A DNA stretch of 64,000 nucleotides from Tetrahymena thermophila SB210 (GCF_000189635.1 NW_002476514.1:276506-340505), one strand, 5' to 3'; shown: positions 12,194 through 27,084, counted from the stretch's first letter. Program-made: numbers and translations. The notes: a model not told the origin generated them from the letters alone.

Positions 12194-15100
12194 TTCTTTG
12201 GTAATTTTTTGAGATTATTTTTTGTTGCTTTTTATCTAATTAATTGTTTATGTGTTTTAAGAGCTATAATATCAAAATATGTAATACAAAATCTAATGAG
12301 GTAAATTTAACTTAAATACAAATTTTTCACTTAATTAGATATGCAAATGATTAGTTTAATGTTAAATAAACTAAATTAATTTATAAAAGAGGCACTACTT
12401 GTGCTAATATTATTTAATAACTATCCATCTTATTTTCAAAATTGCTCCATTTCATAAATTATTTAGAAATTAGTAATCTACTATCAAATGTATAGAATAA
12501 TAATTTATGATCGGCTAAACACTGACGCATTTCTTCAAGGTAAAAATCTCTTTATCAACCATCGTTATGTTCATTTTATTATTACTTATTAATAGTAATA
12601 ATAATTTATTTGATTAAACGAAAAGATTTTATCTTAAAACACAGAAAAATTCATACCCCTTTGATGTAAATAAATATCTGATGAAATACATTTTGATTAA
12701 ATAATTACATATTTTCAGATTTTCTTGCTCTTAAAACCACGAAATATATGTAAATAAAAAGAAAGATATTTTATATTTTCTATTTCACCGACAAAACAAA
12801 TAAAACTGTAAAACTAAATATAAAATAGTTTTGCTATTTAGGCCTGAATATCATATTTAAAAAAGTTACTTTGATTAAAATTTTTAAGAAAGAATAAAAA
12901 TAAATATATACACAGAAATTAAATCACATTGAAAATTTCACAATCAAATCAAACAAAATAAAAAGAATGATTGATTATTTAAGAACCTTGTTGTTTTCTA
13001 TTTTTCTTTCTTAAATCTGCATTTTTACTTATTTGATTAATTATTTGATACTAATTTTAGATAATGTGATTGACAAAATATATAACACTTATTTTGATGT
13101 TAAGCTATCTCTAAAATCGACCAAATTAAATAATCAACCATTTCATAAATATCCTATTTAATTTGCTTACACTATGAGAAATTATTACAAATTGAAGAAG
13201 AAAACAAAATAGATTATAAAATTTCTGAATTAAAATTTATATAAATTTAATGTAAATTTCAAAATTTGTTATTTATTTAGATTACTTATCTAATATTAAA
13301 GATGTATTATTAAGAAAAAGATATATATATATTCATTAAAACAAAGTTATCTATTTACCCTTTTAAGATCAATTAAAGTAATTCATATGATCTTAATTTA
13401 CATCCTTTAAATTGCATAGCATAATTAAAAAACACTAAGCTAATATTTATCTTCTCTTAATTTTTACTTCAACTAAAACTCTTTTTTTTAGAAACTTATT
13501 TTTCTATTTGAATCTATATCTGAAAATATAACTCCCTTTAATATTTAAAAATAGCATCGAAGTCATATAATAGTTAAACCATTAATATGAAATTCGATAG
13601 CTTCCATCTTAGCAAAGTTAAATTTATTTAAAACACATATCAAAAAACTTTAATTACCTCAAGCCTCTATGCAAAATTAATCAAAATAAATAATAATGCA
13701 AGTTTAACTATAAGTCTCTAATTAAAATGTTAAAATTAATGTAATTTGAAGTAAATAATCATGTATGCGCTAGTCTTATTTATTTTTATATTGAGCCAAT
13801 CCAAAAATTTATTCATATAACACATCAAAATTTTACCAATAATCAAGCTTACATGAAAGGGAAAAAATCTAAAGGTCATTTAATTAATATGAAAGTTAAA
13901 TATGGCAATAATTATAAATAAATTGTTAAAAACTGAATAATTTTATGATTTTTGTTAAACAAAAAACTTTATTTTCTTTACGAAATATTTTGGCGCTTTT
14001 CATTAGTTCATTTTTTATTAATTTAAACATTACTAATAAGCCAAATTTATTAATTAATGGAAATACACCAAGTTATATTATAAAAAAGATTGCTTATAAA
14101 ATCATCTTTTTATACATTTAAATAAATTTGATAGAATAAAAATCTTTAATTTATTAAAGATGATTGGGTTAAAAGAAATATTTGCTTCCAAAATTTTTAA
14201 AAAGGAAAAAAATAATGAGTTGTTAATGTCTTTATTAAATTTTAGAAGTAATTTATTTTAAAAATTTTGCATGAGATCGAGAATGCTTTTTCGTTTACTT
14301 CTATTTACTTTTCCATAAATTAAAAGAAATCACTCACTCGTTGGTTATTTCTTACCTGTTAATGAATTTCATAATGTAAAATGAATAAATTTGTAAAATT
14401 TTATAAACCAAGCAAATTGATTATGAGGAAAATTTATAAATAAAGATACAGAGCAAAACACATAATTTTAAATTGTAATACCGAAATAAATTGCTACTAA
14501 AACCAATATTTGTTTTTGAAAAAGTCAATCTTGATTAATTAGATTACATACTTTCATATTTAATAAATACAACAAATAATTTTTGAAGTTTATTAAGCTA
14601 CAGTAAAACTTGTTAAATTGTTACCCTTACAAACAAACTGAACAATCATTAGAAATGGGAAAAAAAATGTTTATTTTCTAAAATGTGTAAAAAGAATTTT
14701 TTTAAGCTCAATATTTGAGAAAAGACATTAAGTGCTTTTCAAAATTTTTCAATATTTAAAAATAGAATGATAAAAACAATTAAAAAATAGATAGAGTATA
14801 ATTAGCTTAAAATCATAAAAACTAAATGAAATATAGTCATCTGTACTAAAACAGTTAGTTGGGGTGATATTTTAATTTCAGGATTAGCAATATATTATAT
14901 TTTTGAAACTTAAAAATATAAAATAATTTAGATTTATCAAACGAAAATCATATTGCCATAAATATGAAAAAAGAATGAAATTGTATCTTTGGAAAAGCAA
15001 ATTTGTTAAGTTAATAAAAAAAAATACATTCAAATATGATTGGAAGTAAAGACTTATGCTTTTTAATATAATTGATAAAGATATTAATTATCTCATTAAC

Positions 15101-17499
15101 AAATATATCTAAAGTTCAATAATAATTTGATAAATTTTTCAAAATTTCGTAAACAAACAAACAAAGAAAAGAAAACTTTATTTTTTATATTAATTATTTA
15201 ATTCTTTAAATTTATAATTAAAAAGTTATTTAATTAAAAAGTTAATACAGACAGCATATATCATAATAGAATGTTGTTCCCTAAAAAAAGTTTTTAGAAT
15301 AGTTTCAGATGTATAAATGTTCAAGCGCTACTGAATTTATATTTCTAATCACTATTTTTAAAGTTACTTCTCACATTCGACCCTACTTTTTAGCTGAATT
15401 TTTGAATTATAATCTAGCTTCGCAAATTAAAAAAAAAATAATCCATAATATTTTAGAGCCAAAAAATGTATAATACAAAATTAAAATTGCTAAATAAGCT
15501 CATTTTAGAACCATATCATCAATTTTAAACATCTAATTATTTATAAATGATAAAGAGAAGCAATATATCTAAGAAAGTTCTATATACTATCTAATTAGCT
15601 TTTAAAAATACCCTTTTATTGATAATTTTTATTTTATTTTACACAATATCTATCATTTCATTCATGAATGTCTTATTTGATGAGTCTATTTTTGCTTTAA
15701 ATATCTTGAACCTAGAGTTTTGTAATTTTAAGCTATTTTTTTTGCTTTTTTTACCTTTTTATTTGTTCACCGCAAGAAGGCTATAACTTTATAAAATATT
15801 TAATTGATAAAAATAAAATACCAAACATTATTTTTATATAAGCTGACTTAAATATAAGATAGAGAAGTAGAGTTTAGTTTAGTTTAAAGATAGAACAAAT
15901 TAGCAATCATATAATATTTAATATCAAATATATTATTTAAAACTTTTTTCAGTCATTTAATGCAATATTAATGGCTATGACTATCATTAATGTGAATTTA
16001 TGTAGATAAGTATTTATTTTTTGTGATGATGTTGTAAATAATAAATTTGGATTTTTGAAAAGAAGGAATCATATTTAAGCGTTGATGGTAAAAAATATCA
16101 TCTTAGACATTTAGTCATTCCTTTTTTACAATAATTTTTTATCGCTTTTCTATTTATATACATCTAGATATTTAAATATTTTAGTACAAAAATTAAAAAT
16201 GGAATATTCTGTATTATAATTCAAAACGCTTTCCTCTTATCTCCATTACTCTTAAAGTCTATAAGATTTTTATTAGTTGTCATCTTAATAATGATTAGTT
16301 GAGATACTTTCATAAATTTTTAAAACTTAAACTTAAAAACTCTATCTATGCTAACTAACTAACTAAATTCAAATCCAAACTAAAATTTAAAATATTTCTA
16401 TTTCATAAAATGGCAAGCGTTGTGTGCAATTACTAAAAAATTAAAAGAAGTTATTCAAAATCAGCCTAAAAAAGGAAGAATTACTTAGAGCAATTTTAGA
16501 AGAAATAACTTGAAAATCATACAATTATTAATAAATTTGATTTAATTATTAATAATAAAAAACTAATTTTGTTTAATCTTTTTTTAATAATCTATAAAAA
16601 TTATAAATAATAGTAATATTAATAAATGGGTATATATCTTTTTTGATATATAAAATAATTTAGTATCAAAAATAAAATAACTATTTAACATTATTAAAAT
16701 TAATTTTATGATATCTCAATAGTATTTGAGAGAATTTTCAATAAGAGTTATTTGAGGTATTTAAAACGCTTACAACTAACTATTGCATTCTGCATATTTA
16801 GCTTTTTTTGAGTCTTCTTTACTTTCTTCCCAATTAATATTATTGGTATTTTTTAATTAATTAAAATTAACTAACCAATATATAAATGCGTTATTAGGTA
16901 AGTAAGCCAAGTAAATTAGTAAATAGAATTACAATTACTAGAGAATTTAGAAAGAATGGGGGTATTTATTTTTTTAGATGGCATGGAAAAAAAAGGTTTC
17001 TTCTTGCTAAATGAACCTTGAAATTATTAAAACTAACATATTTTAATTTGATTATCCTCAAAAAATATAATATCTCATTTTTTAGTTGTGATTTTTATTG
17101 CCAAGCTATTTTACATATTTTTAAAATTATATTTTAAAGTTAAATAATGAGAAACAAAAATATTTTATAGTTAAATAAATATATTAAAAGTTTTACGATC
17201 AGATAATTTAAAATTTGTTTATTTTACTTTGTAATATAATAGATAAATAAATATAAAAAACTTTTAATAAATTTCTTAATTATATTATTTGTTACAATGA
17301 ATAAGGTTTTTATTATTTTTGTAAATTAATGGAATGAGTGTTGATAAAGAATAAGTTAATAAAATTTATAATTTTATGATGATTTTAGAAAAGGATCTTA
17401 TTTGAATTAATTTTTTGATGATTATTTTTTATTAATTTTTGTTTTTTTATAGTTAATAATTAGGTTTTTATTAATATATTCATAATAATTCATTCATAT
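12194..17499. other. Spacer between genes b and c (unit A)
   Basis: 5.3 kb of AT-rich DNA aligning with 31101-38850 of unit B, except that about 14650-14880 here is replaced there by a 2.3 kb block (about 33790-36055). No coding frame or RNA gene recognised. Confidence 0.6.
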
Positions 17500-18444
17500 T
17501 CAGATTTATTCATTATTTTCTAAATAGTTTTATTAGCATATATTTTAGTTACTCAAGTCCTCCATATATTAAAATTTATGATAATTATTATGAAGTTCGA
17601 GAAAATGACTCATGGATTCTTATTAGTAGCTATCCTCTTCAAATATTTTATTGTTAATAGGCTACTTCTAAGAATAGAGGACCTTTTAATATGTTAATTC
17701 TTCTTCAGATTATTGTAGATTTTATTAATCAAAGTTATTTATTTGTGAAGAAGAAAAATCTGAAGGTAATTCTTTTTAATTTGAGAGATTTTAGTTGGTA
17801 GAAAAATCAAAAGAAGTTTAATTAATAAAAGAGTCAGAAGAATTTTAAAGCGAGTTATTTAATTCTGCTTGATTTTTAATATCACTTGCTGGCATTTTTC
17901 TTTCATGTAATTTGTCAAATTTTGAACGTTTTTTTTTAATTTGAATTGCTTATGGAAAGAAGGTATTCCACAATTCATAAAATGAAGGAATTTCTAGCTA
18001 TCCAAAAATTTCAAAGTACTTTAGGATTAGAAGACACACAAATTGCTTTCTTACAGTTTTTAAAATGATGTAATTTTACTCGTTTGTATTTAAATGAGTA
18101 ATATCAACAGGATCCATAAGAATTTTGTTAAGATTTTTTAAAAAGTGGTCTTTTTAGTTGCATTAATTGATATAGATAAAATACTATTCAATTATTGACA
18201 TATATTTAGGTTTATATTTGTCTGTATGCTTATGGATGAAAGCTCTGACATCTGCAGAAGATTTTAACCTAAGATATTTATATATCAAAGTAGATGCAGT
18301 AGATTCCAAAATATAACTTTTAATAGAATCTTAGAACCATTTATTTAGTAGATTTCTTTCACTTTCAATCAATTTTTTATTTTTCTTTGCTAAGTAGAGT
18401 ATATTATTCACTATTATTTCCTCTTAAATATTTGAATAATGCAT
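17500..18444 (-). CDS. Unknown family, member c (unit A)
   Basis: Intronless, 314 residues in the ciliate code, ATG at 18444 and TGA at 17500-17502. The N terminus reads MHYSNIQEEIIVNNILYLAK. The internal Met found in five sister genes at residue 12 is Val (GTG) here, so only the upstream ATG can serve, which supports that start for the whole family. Conserved blocks: NLLNKWFQDSIKSYILES, KPKYMSIIEQYF, KTVRKQFVCLLILKYFEIFG and IPSFYELWNTFFP. A lysine-rich patch and a Ser/Gln/Asn-rich segment follow, then SQKQPINNKIFEEDSYQQES near residues 259-278. Group c is closer to group a than to b. Function unknown. No signal peptide or membrane helix evident. Confidence 0.8.
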
Positions 18445-21060
18445 TTCTCGTTGATAGTTATTATTATTGTTTTTATAGTTAAATTTTTTTAATTTATTTA
18501 TTTATATTTGATTGAGGGTTTCATTAGACTATTTGAAAAAATATTACAAACTAATCAAGTTCAATTTAACTTACTTTCAATCTGTTTCCATTCTTAAGTA
18601 ATTTAATGTAACAAAGTGTTTTTTAATAAGTATAAAGCCTATTAATTAAAATAATTTAGTTATTCTTTTGATTTATCTATTAAGCATATTTTATGTTAGT
18701 TTGCTAGCAAGATAACTAACTAACTAAATAGATAATTAACTTAATAAATTAATAGTCAACTAACTATGTACTTTGTAAAAATTTTTCAGAAAAGGAAGAA
18801 ATAAGGGAGTACTGATGATTAAAGACTATTTAGTTATTTTTAATTAAGGTATTGCAGCTAAAAAAATCTTATCAAATACATTCTTGTTTATGAATTCCAC
18901 ACAAATTTTAAATCAATTGTTTTGATTAAATATTTTTTTATATTAAAATTACTTTGTTTATCCATTCATCATTCATGAATTTGATGTTAAAAGAATCACT
19001 TAATAGACCTAATGAATTCTTTAGAAATTTAATCAGCATTAATTGAAATGAAAACAATTTAAAGGGTGAGATAGTTAACAAAGAAATTGAAATAATTTTC
19101 ACATATGAGCACTTATATTTATTGTAGATTATGATTATTACAGTTAAATACACCTATTAAATATAATTAATTAATTCAGATTCATAACTCAAATTTGTCC
19201 TAACTCAAGATAATTATTAAAATTAAAAGGCTAAAGTTAATGAAAAAGAATATATATAGGTCTCAAGAGTAAAAATTCCTATATAAACTTAAATTGATAA
19301 TTGTTACATGTGTAAATGATTATTTAGAAAAGGAAATAAATAATCAAAAGGCAATTTATTTAATTTACTTAATATTCCTTATCTTTTAAAAATTTTTTAT
19401 AATTTAAAAACAGATGTAAAAATACTCTTGATAAAATCCAAGTAAATCATTAAATAATGTTATCTGTAATGATTATTAATATATTAATTATTTCTGAGTG
19501 TGTTTATAGCCTCATAAAAATAATTAAATAAATGTAAAAAAAAAGGTTATCAGAAATTATAATAAACTAAATAGTTATAAAAAAATAAAAAAATTACAAT
19601 TAATCTCTTTATTTATTTATTAAATTCTTTTATTAAGCATTAATTAAATTTTCAAATCTTAACTATACAGTTCGATTGATATTATTTAAAATAAATGCTC
19701 ATATATGCGTTTATTATTAAATAAATTAATATCAAACTAAAAAATAAATCGATTGATAAACTGATAATCTATCTCGCTTGATATAAAAAAGATAAAAAGT
19801 TTTTTTTAACTCTCAATAAACATTTAAAAAATAGAATACATATAAAAATTTATCTTAAATTATAACTTACTTTTCATATTCTTATAAAAAGTTCAGAATT
19901 AATAAAATTAATGTAAAAAAGTATTAATTTATTACATATTCTTTTGTAATTATTTGCATTATTTTATACTTTCTAACATATAAATTTACTTACTTATTTA
20001 TAATTTTATCAATTGTTCTTCTCTTTTTTAGATTAATTAAATTTGCGAATTTTGCAAAAGAAACCTTGAATAAAAATAATATCTAAAATAAATTGTTTCT
20101 TTTTATTGAATTGAATTAGATAAACATATGCTTATGATAGATATTTCTTAAAGAAAAATTATGGAATACTTTTCTTGTTAATTAAATTGAAAAGTTTATT
20201 AATATATTTTAGACTCTTATCAATTAATGTATTTCTCTCTCATAAATTTATACTCGCTTTAAATAATTATGAGAGTCTTGATTAATGAGAGCAGATCTAT
20301 CTTACAGTATTATACAATTTAAAAAACTTATTGTTTACTAAATAAATAATACAAAAAATCATATTGATAAATTATGGTGTAAATGTATGTAATTAGATTT
20401 TCTTAAGATATCTAAAACTTAATTTTATTTAAATAATATTGGAGGCAAGATAATTAATTACCCACCCGTTTGCAAAAATAGAATAATTCAATTTAAAATA
20501 AAATTCCCAATCATTAATACATTTTTTTTTATTTTTTATGATGAAACAGACAAAAAAAGAAACATTACTTCTCTCCTTAAAATTAATTTTAAGGCAAATT
20601 AGGCTAGTTTAAATACAGGTAAATATTTAATGAAAAATCTATTTATTATTTTAAGATAATTAACTATGTTTCTGTGATAAAATTGCTTACTATTTACCAC
20701 AAACAACATAATATTTATATATCTATATTATGATATTTAAAATTAATTGCAGATTAAAATGATTTATGGCAAAAATAAGAACTGAATAATTTAACATTTA
20801 TGTTTGTTTCAAGCGTCTGTATTAATAAAATTTTTTTCCTCTAAATAATATTAATAGTCTCGTACACTTAAGAGAGGAAACTAAAAGTAGATAAAACAGA
20901 TATTTTCAGAAGTATTAGTTAAAAGCTCAATTTAAATAAAAAAATAATTATTTTGATCATTTTAGTGAATTTAAAAAATATATAAAAGTAAAGGTTGTTA
21001 ATGAACTGAGTAAATTTAATGAATTAATTTTTAATAAATAACTATAAAATATTTGTTGCA
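18445..21060. other. Spacer downstream end of unit A
   Basis: AT-rich sequence aligning with 39763-42500. It includes the palindrome at 20576. The short standard-code open frame at 18938-19153 is not preserved as a frame in unit B. No gene seen. Confidence 0.55.
20576..20593. repeat. Perfect 18-nt palindrome CTTAAAATTAATTTTAAG
   Basis: Same motif as at 7325, followed by GCAAATTAGG. Its unit B counterpart is at 42002. Confidence 0.6.
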
Positions 21061-21936
21061 ATTCATCATTAAGTTCTTTTTTTACTATAAAATGTATGAC
21101 TAATAACTATTTTATAAGATTTTTCACATATGAGAAATGCTTTCTTTCCAAAAAGTATGGGGATATTATGTTAAAAAATATTTAACATTTAAATTAATTT
21201 TGGTAATTCCAATATTAGCTATAATATCAAAAAGAATGCTTATAAGTGAATAATTTGCATTTAATTTACTGTTAAAAATATTAATTTTTATCATGGCTTT
21301 TATATACCCAAAAAAATAATTTATTTCTATGTTTCTTTGCAATTTATTTATTTTAAAATATAAATTTGTCATATTTTATATGCAATAAATTAATCAAAAG
21401 TACATCATTTAAATATTGTCTTACTTCTTATAGCATTCTAATGATTCTAAAATATTAGATTCGACGATTTCTGGTTTCAAGATAGTTACTTGTTAAGATC
21501 TATCTGCTAACAAATAATGTATTTATAATTTAATTGAATTAAAATTAAGAAAGTAAGATAATAAATACCCTTTTAATACTAATATTTTATGATATAGAAT
21601 TAAACAAAAAAATTTAATTATCTACAAATTTATTGTGGAAATAAATCAAGTATAAATAAATAAATATATTAATACATGCTAAATATTAATGTGGACTCAT
21701 GTTTAAAAAGAATTATTTATCATAGTTAATAGATTTTAATAATGTTTAAAAGAAAAAGGATTACAGTTAAACTCATATTAAAAATAAGATTTGTATACAT
21801 ATTTCAATTCATTTTTTACTAGTTTACTCTCTCGTTTAATTTAAATAATTTCTTGCATAATTAATATTTAGAAAAGTAACAATTATTTATTGAGGTCTAT
21901 TTGTATTTATCATAATATTGGGAATACCATTTTATA
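21061..21936. other. Inter-unit spacer
   Basis: About 0.9 kb between the end of unit A similarity and the start of unit B. I did not find its counterpart at either outer edge (about 3300-4214 or after 42500). No gene seen; the 21166-21372 standard-code frame is unsupported. Confidence 0.45.
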
Positions 21937-22348
21937 ACTAGTATCGAAACTTTCGAGAAAGCGAGATTTCAAGTGAACAAGAAGGCTAAGTATTAGGAAA
22001 AAAACTCAATGTCTAACTAAATAAAACCTTTTTCATAATTAATCTAAAAGAAATAATATTAAATTTGATAAGTTAAATTACAATTTGATTTAGTTTACAT
22101 ATTTATGGAGTAGAGATATACAATTAAAAGTTATTTAAATAATTAATTTTGTTATTTATTGCTATAAAAGGTATTTCATTTTCTTAAAATAATAAATTAA
22201 GTTGGAATTAATGTCAGAGAAAATATTTTAATAATAGGTATTCTAACTTTAGTTATTTTTTTTGATTTGATTTTTTTTTGTAATAATTTTTATATTAATT
22301 TTTTTTTTTAGGAGATAAATAATTTTTGAATAATAATTTCAAAAAAAT

Positions 22349-23299
22349 TCATTCGTAAATATTTTCATATACTTCTTAATAGTTTTCTTCGTAATTATTT
22401 TAGTGAGAGAGGCATTACTCTTCTTAGTATGTAATATAATTGTTATTATGAAATTTTAGAAAATGACTCATGGATTCCTATTAATAGCTGTCCTCTTCAA
22501 ATATCTGGTTATTAATTGGTTACTTCTAAGAACAGAAAATATATTCATAGCTCGTCTAATTATCCTCAGATAATTAAATATTTGATTAATCTAAGCCTTT
22601 TATTTTTTAAGACAAAAAAGTAGAATGAATTTCTTATTCATTTTAGATATTTGTTTAGATGGTAAAATTTAGAGAAACGCTGCTATTTATAAAACTAGAC
22701 GAATTTTAAAAGGAATTATTTAAATCCAATTAATCATCGATCTAGATTTACTACTTATTTTTAACATATTTGTCAAATTTTGATAGCTTTTTTTTAATTT
22801 GAATTTCTTAAGGGAAGCAGATGTTCCACAATTCATAAAATGAGGGAATTTCTAGTATTCCATATACTTCAAAGTACCTTAGGATTAAAAAACATACAAA
22901 TTGCTTTCTGACAGTTTTTAAAATTTTATAGTTTTATTCTTCTTTTAATTTTGTAATATCAATAGGATTCAACAGAATTTAATGAAGTTTTTTTAGAAAA
23001 ATATCACTTTAGTTGTACTTTTTGATCTGGATAAAATATTATTCAATGATTCCCATATACTTTGGTTTATTTTTGTCTGTTTTTTCATGGATAAATGCTT
23101 TGATTCCTGCGGATGAGTATATTTTAAGATGTTCAGAGATCAGAGGATATGTAATTGATTCCAAAATATAACTTTTTATAGAATCTTAGAACCATTTATT
23201 TAGTAGGTTTCTTTCACTTTGAATGGATTTTTTGTCTTTCTCAGCTAAATAGAGTATATTTTTCATAATTATTATCTCGTCTTCTTTTGGTTAAAGCAT
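22349..23299 (-). CDS. Unknown family, member a' (unit B)
   Basis: Intronless, 316 residues in the ciliate code, ATG at 23299 and TGA at 22349-22351. It starts MLQPKEDEIIIMKNILYLAE, with the family's second Met at residue 12. Blocks: NLLNKWFQDSIKSYILES, KNKPKYMGIIEQYFIQI, KTVRKQFVCFLILRYFEVYG, IPSFYELWNICFPQE, then KKKLSKFDKY. The tail is rich in Ser, Gln and Asn, with SQKQPINNQIFEEDSYQQES near 260-279. Nearly all conserved-half residues match 4699-5586, and the differences keep the frame. The C terminus runs 21 residues beyond that copy, ending in a Tyr/Glu-rich segment. No known domain, signal peptide or membrane span recognised. Confidence 0.82.
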
Positions 23300-25107
23300 T
23301 TTATTAGTAATTATTCTACTTAATTTTGTTTTATTTCATAATTAATTATTTATATTTATTTGAAGGGTTTATTACTCAAATTTATAAATAATTGATACAA
23401 AGCAAAATTAATTTTAAAAATAAAGTTATAAATATAAAATTGCCTCAACTTTTATTTGCTTCATACTACTTATTATTTAAAAAGCTGAAGTTATTTATAG
23501 AAAAACAAAATATTTTACCTAGAATAATATAAAATTATTATTTAATAAAATAATTTACTAGTATTTATTTTCTTTTGAGGAATACAACTAAATAATTTTA
23601 ACGTTTTATACTAGCTAGCTAGTTTGTTAAAAAAATATTTTTTCTGATATATGCAATCAGTTAATTATTCGAATAATAAATCTAGGGTGTTTTTTTAAAG
23701 ATTTTTAATTAAAATTTTAATTTACTTTAATTAAAAAAAATATTTACCTTAAAATGAAATTAGTCTAACTTAATTATAATTTGTTTGTAAAATTAGCTAC
23801 CAATTTCGTATTAAACATTTTGATTGATTAAAATAACTTTAAATATAAAAATTTCTTTCTTTATTTACAAAATTCGAAATTTAAAAAAACTGCTAATGGA
23901 TAAATGAGTTTGCTTTTAATTAAGTCATTTAGAATTAAATTTAATCTTTATTTATTGACTTATAAACTGCATCAATTTATTTTTATTACTGTTTACATAT
24001 AAACCCTTATTTATCTTGCAAATTAATTTTTGTATTTTGATTTTTATTACAGTTAAAAAATTCTTATTAAAAATTTGCATTTTATTGTATATAGAATTTC
24101 TTTTAACATGAGAAAAAGTATTAGATAATGTGGCTTAATAAAAAATCTAAGTTAAGCAACATTAATCTTTATTCAATTTGATTAATGATTAAATAATCGT
24201 AATTTAATTTATCCTGTTTATATCCTCATTAATATCAAAATAAATATTTATTTAATTAATATAAATCAAAATTCATCAGTAATCATCAATAAATTGAATT
24301 ATTATCAAAATCAATATATCACAAAATGATACTTAACTATTTTCATATATATTTCTCTTTAATTTAGAATTAATCAGAATTTTAAATCAAAGTAAGCTTG
24401 CATAAATGAAAAGGAGAAAATATCTAAATGAAAATCAATAGAAATTTATAATAACAAATTTTGAAAATAAATGTAATAATTTTTTCAACAAAAAAAATAT
24501 TTTAGCAATTTAAAATTAAAATTCAATTTACTTATATCATTTAAAGCTAGCTTTGAATAATTTTAAAAAATTTTAACTAATTATTTATCAATATTTATTA
24601 GTAGATATATTTTTTTACTTACAATTTTCAATATTATAATCGATTCTTATTTATCTCTTTATTTTTTTGGAATAAAAGCTGAAAAATGAGCAAAAGCTTC
24701 AAAGAATATCTAATAAAATTCGTTTTTCGCCTCATTTCATTAAGAAATATGCTTACGATGAAACTAAAAAAGCTAAAACATTTAAATTTGTTTTTGTTCT
24801 ATAAAACAATCTAAATTGATGAATATATTTTATTTTCAAAAGATTATTGCTAGTTAAAAATAGAAAAAATCCTATCTATTAATGAATAATAAAATAAATG
24901 CAATAAATTACACCTCAAAAATCTTAATTTTATTAAGATTATGTATCAAATCATTACCCGCTTGATATAATAAATTAATTAATTGAAAGTGTGATAGAAT
25001 CCATTAATTATTAATTTATATCTGATTAAATCTTAATCAAAAATTTTCATCAAACTCGTAATCGACTTATTAAAAAAATGGATTAACGAATTTCCGTTAT
25101 TCCTTTC

Positions 25108-25124
25108 CTTAAAATTAATTTTAA
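25108..25124. repeat. Degenerate copy of the CTTAAAATTAATTTTAAG palindrome
   Basis: Counterpart of 7325; the final G is A here. Flanks (TTCCGTTATTCCTTTC) are conserved between units. Confidence 0.5.
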
Positions 25125-25570
25125 AAAAATTCGATTAATACATATTTAATAAGAATCCATACTTGCTTAACAAAATAATAAATGATGTGCATGATATAAT
25201 TTATGGTTTTTATAAAATATTTGCTCTACACTATTGCAATATTTATTAATTTTTTTATAATATGTTAAAAATTGTTGAATAGTTAAATATATATTTTAAA
25301 GTTATTAAGTTTTAAAAAATATTTCATTTAAAAAAAATATATTTTAAGGTAAGTTTAAAAATATATTACATTTAAAATAAATAATGTTAAGATGAGAAAT
25401 CATTTGAGTTTTCAATCTTACATAATATTTACAATCATCAAAAAAAGGTAGCTTGATAGATTGTTTATAATACTAAGGAAAGATTGTATTTTTTAATATT
25501 ACTTCAAATAAATTTTTATTTATTTGGATTTTATACAAATTGGTAAATTAATATTTCTGTTATTTCTTCC

Positions 25571-25589
25571 CTTAAAATTTAATTTTAAG
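25571..25589. repeat. Palindrome variant CTTAAAATTTAATTTTAAG
   Basis: Counterpart of 7660, with the same flanks (TTATTTCTTCC before, ACAAATTTGGTTAA after). The central A/T base differs, which keeps the inverted symmetry. Confidence 0.55.
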
Positions 25590-26565
25590 ACAAATTTGGT
25601 TAATGTAAATATTATTTCAATATATTTAAATAAATCTTAAAAATTTGATAATAAATAAAGATATCAATTTAAAAATAGGTTAATATATTTTATCTGCCAT
25701 TTATCATAATATTTATTAGTTTTCTTTATAAAAGAATTAAGTATCAATTAAGGATATTTTTTATTTTATCAATCAAAAATATCATTAGAATACATTGAAA
25801 TATAAAATTTGTATGAAACATTAAATTAATTAAATATCTTCATTCAATTTTTTGATCTTATCAACTTATTACCTAAATAGGAGGAAATTTGATATTTATC
25901 TTATAATTCTAAATTTTTTAATAAATCAAAATTTCTTGAAGCATTTATTAAGAATTGATATTTACATACTTTTATTACTTAACTTTTCATAAACATTACC
26001 ATTATTTTTATTAAATATTGAATTTATATCCAAAAGTAAAATTATGAATAAAAAACCTCATAATGAATGGGATAAATTTAATTTATTTTAAAAAATTTAT
26101 CCATAAAAAATATTTTATTACATTTTTTAAAAATGCTTTATTATTAAAAAAAATACAAAATTAAATCATGATAAATGTGATAAAAAGCCAATTTTAAATA
26201 GTTAGTTTCATTAAAACTAAAAATCAATAATATTTAATACTTGTAAATAAATTATAATCTCTTTTGCAAAACTTTGATTTTTCTCAAAATTAGGTTGTAA
26301 TATTTTATATTATTTGATCTATACAAAGTTAGGTAAATGGCTAATTTTATATAGTATTTCAAAGCATAATTACAAATTTCACATTAAATAATTAATAGTA
26401 AATATTAAATCTAATATATCTTTAAACAATAAAAGTAAATAAATAATGCATATTCTTATTAATATTATTAAATCTATAAAAAATATTTTCCATATAAACT
26501 ATAAATACTCATTTATCAAGGGTCAAATATATTATGAGATAAAATTTTTTATTAAAAAAATGGAT

Positions 26566-26984
26566 TATTTTATAAAACACTTATACAATTAAATGGATTA
26601 TTAGTATATGAAGATTCATATTATATAAAATTTAAAGTATTTAAATATACATAAGCTATTTCTTTAGTTGATTAAATGATTTAATAATTGTTTAATAATT
26701 TTTTATTTAATTATTTTGTAAAAGCTATTCAAATTTTCATATTTAAAGTATTTAAATTTAAAGTCAAATACATTTCTTCTTAGAAGAGTATTTTAGAAAT
26801 AAACAACTTTTCATTACAATTTTATTCAAGTAAAATGTATTTTCTTTTACTCTATATTAAAAATATTTACCTAATAGTCTACTTGAAAAAATATTGCAAG
26901 GAAAATAATATAATTTGGTTAGTTAATTTTAAATTAAAAAGAGTTTCCGTAATTTTTTTTATTTTGATGTAAAAGTTTTATTTT
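26566..26984. repeat. Left copy of a ~400-bp duplication flanking a gap
   Basis: The segment starting near TTTTATAAAACACTTATACA and ending at GTAAAAGTTTTATTTT just before the Ns is repeated at about 27128-27525. Unit A has a single copy (about 8620-9010). Confidence 0.65.
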
Positions 26985-27084
26985 NNNNNNNNNNNNNNNN
27001 NNNNNNNNNNNNNNNNNNNNNNNNNNNNNNNNNNNNNNNNNNNNNNNNNNNNNNNNNNNNNNNNNNNNNNNNNNNNNNNNNNNN
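26985..27084. other. Assembly gap (100 N)
   Basis: Exactly 100 N, the usual placeholder for a gap of unknown size. It sits between two copies of a local duplication. Confidence 0.99.

Larger units (their letters stand above)
4215..21060. repeat. Segmental duplication unit A (about 17 kb)
   Basis: This block is colinear with 21937-42500 (unit B). The left edge of similarity is near the AATCTCGAAACTTT stretch at about 4220, matching AGTATCGAAACTTT at about 21944. The right edge is near 21060, matching about 42500. Gene a, spacer, gene b, spacer and gene c occur in the same order and strand in both units, and the spacers align over most of their length with many small indels. Edges are accurate to a few tens of bases. 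Confidence 0.85.
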
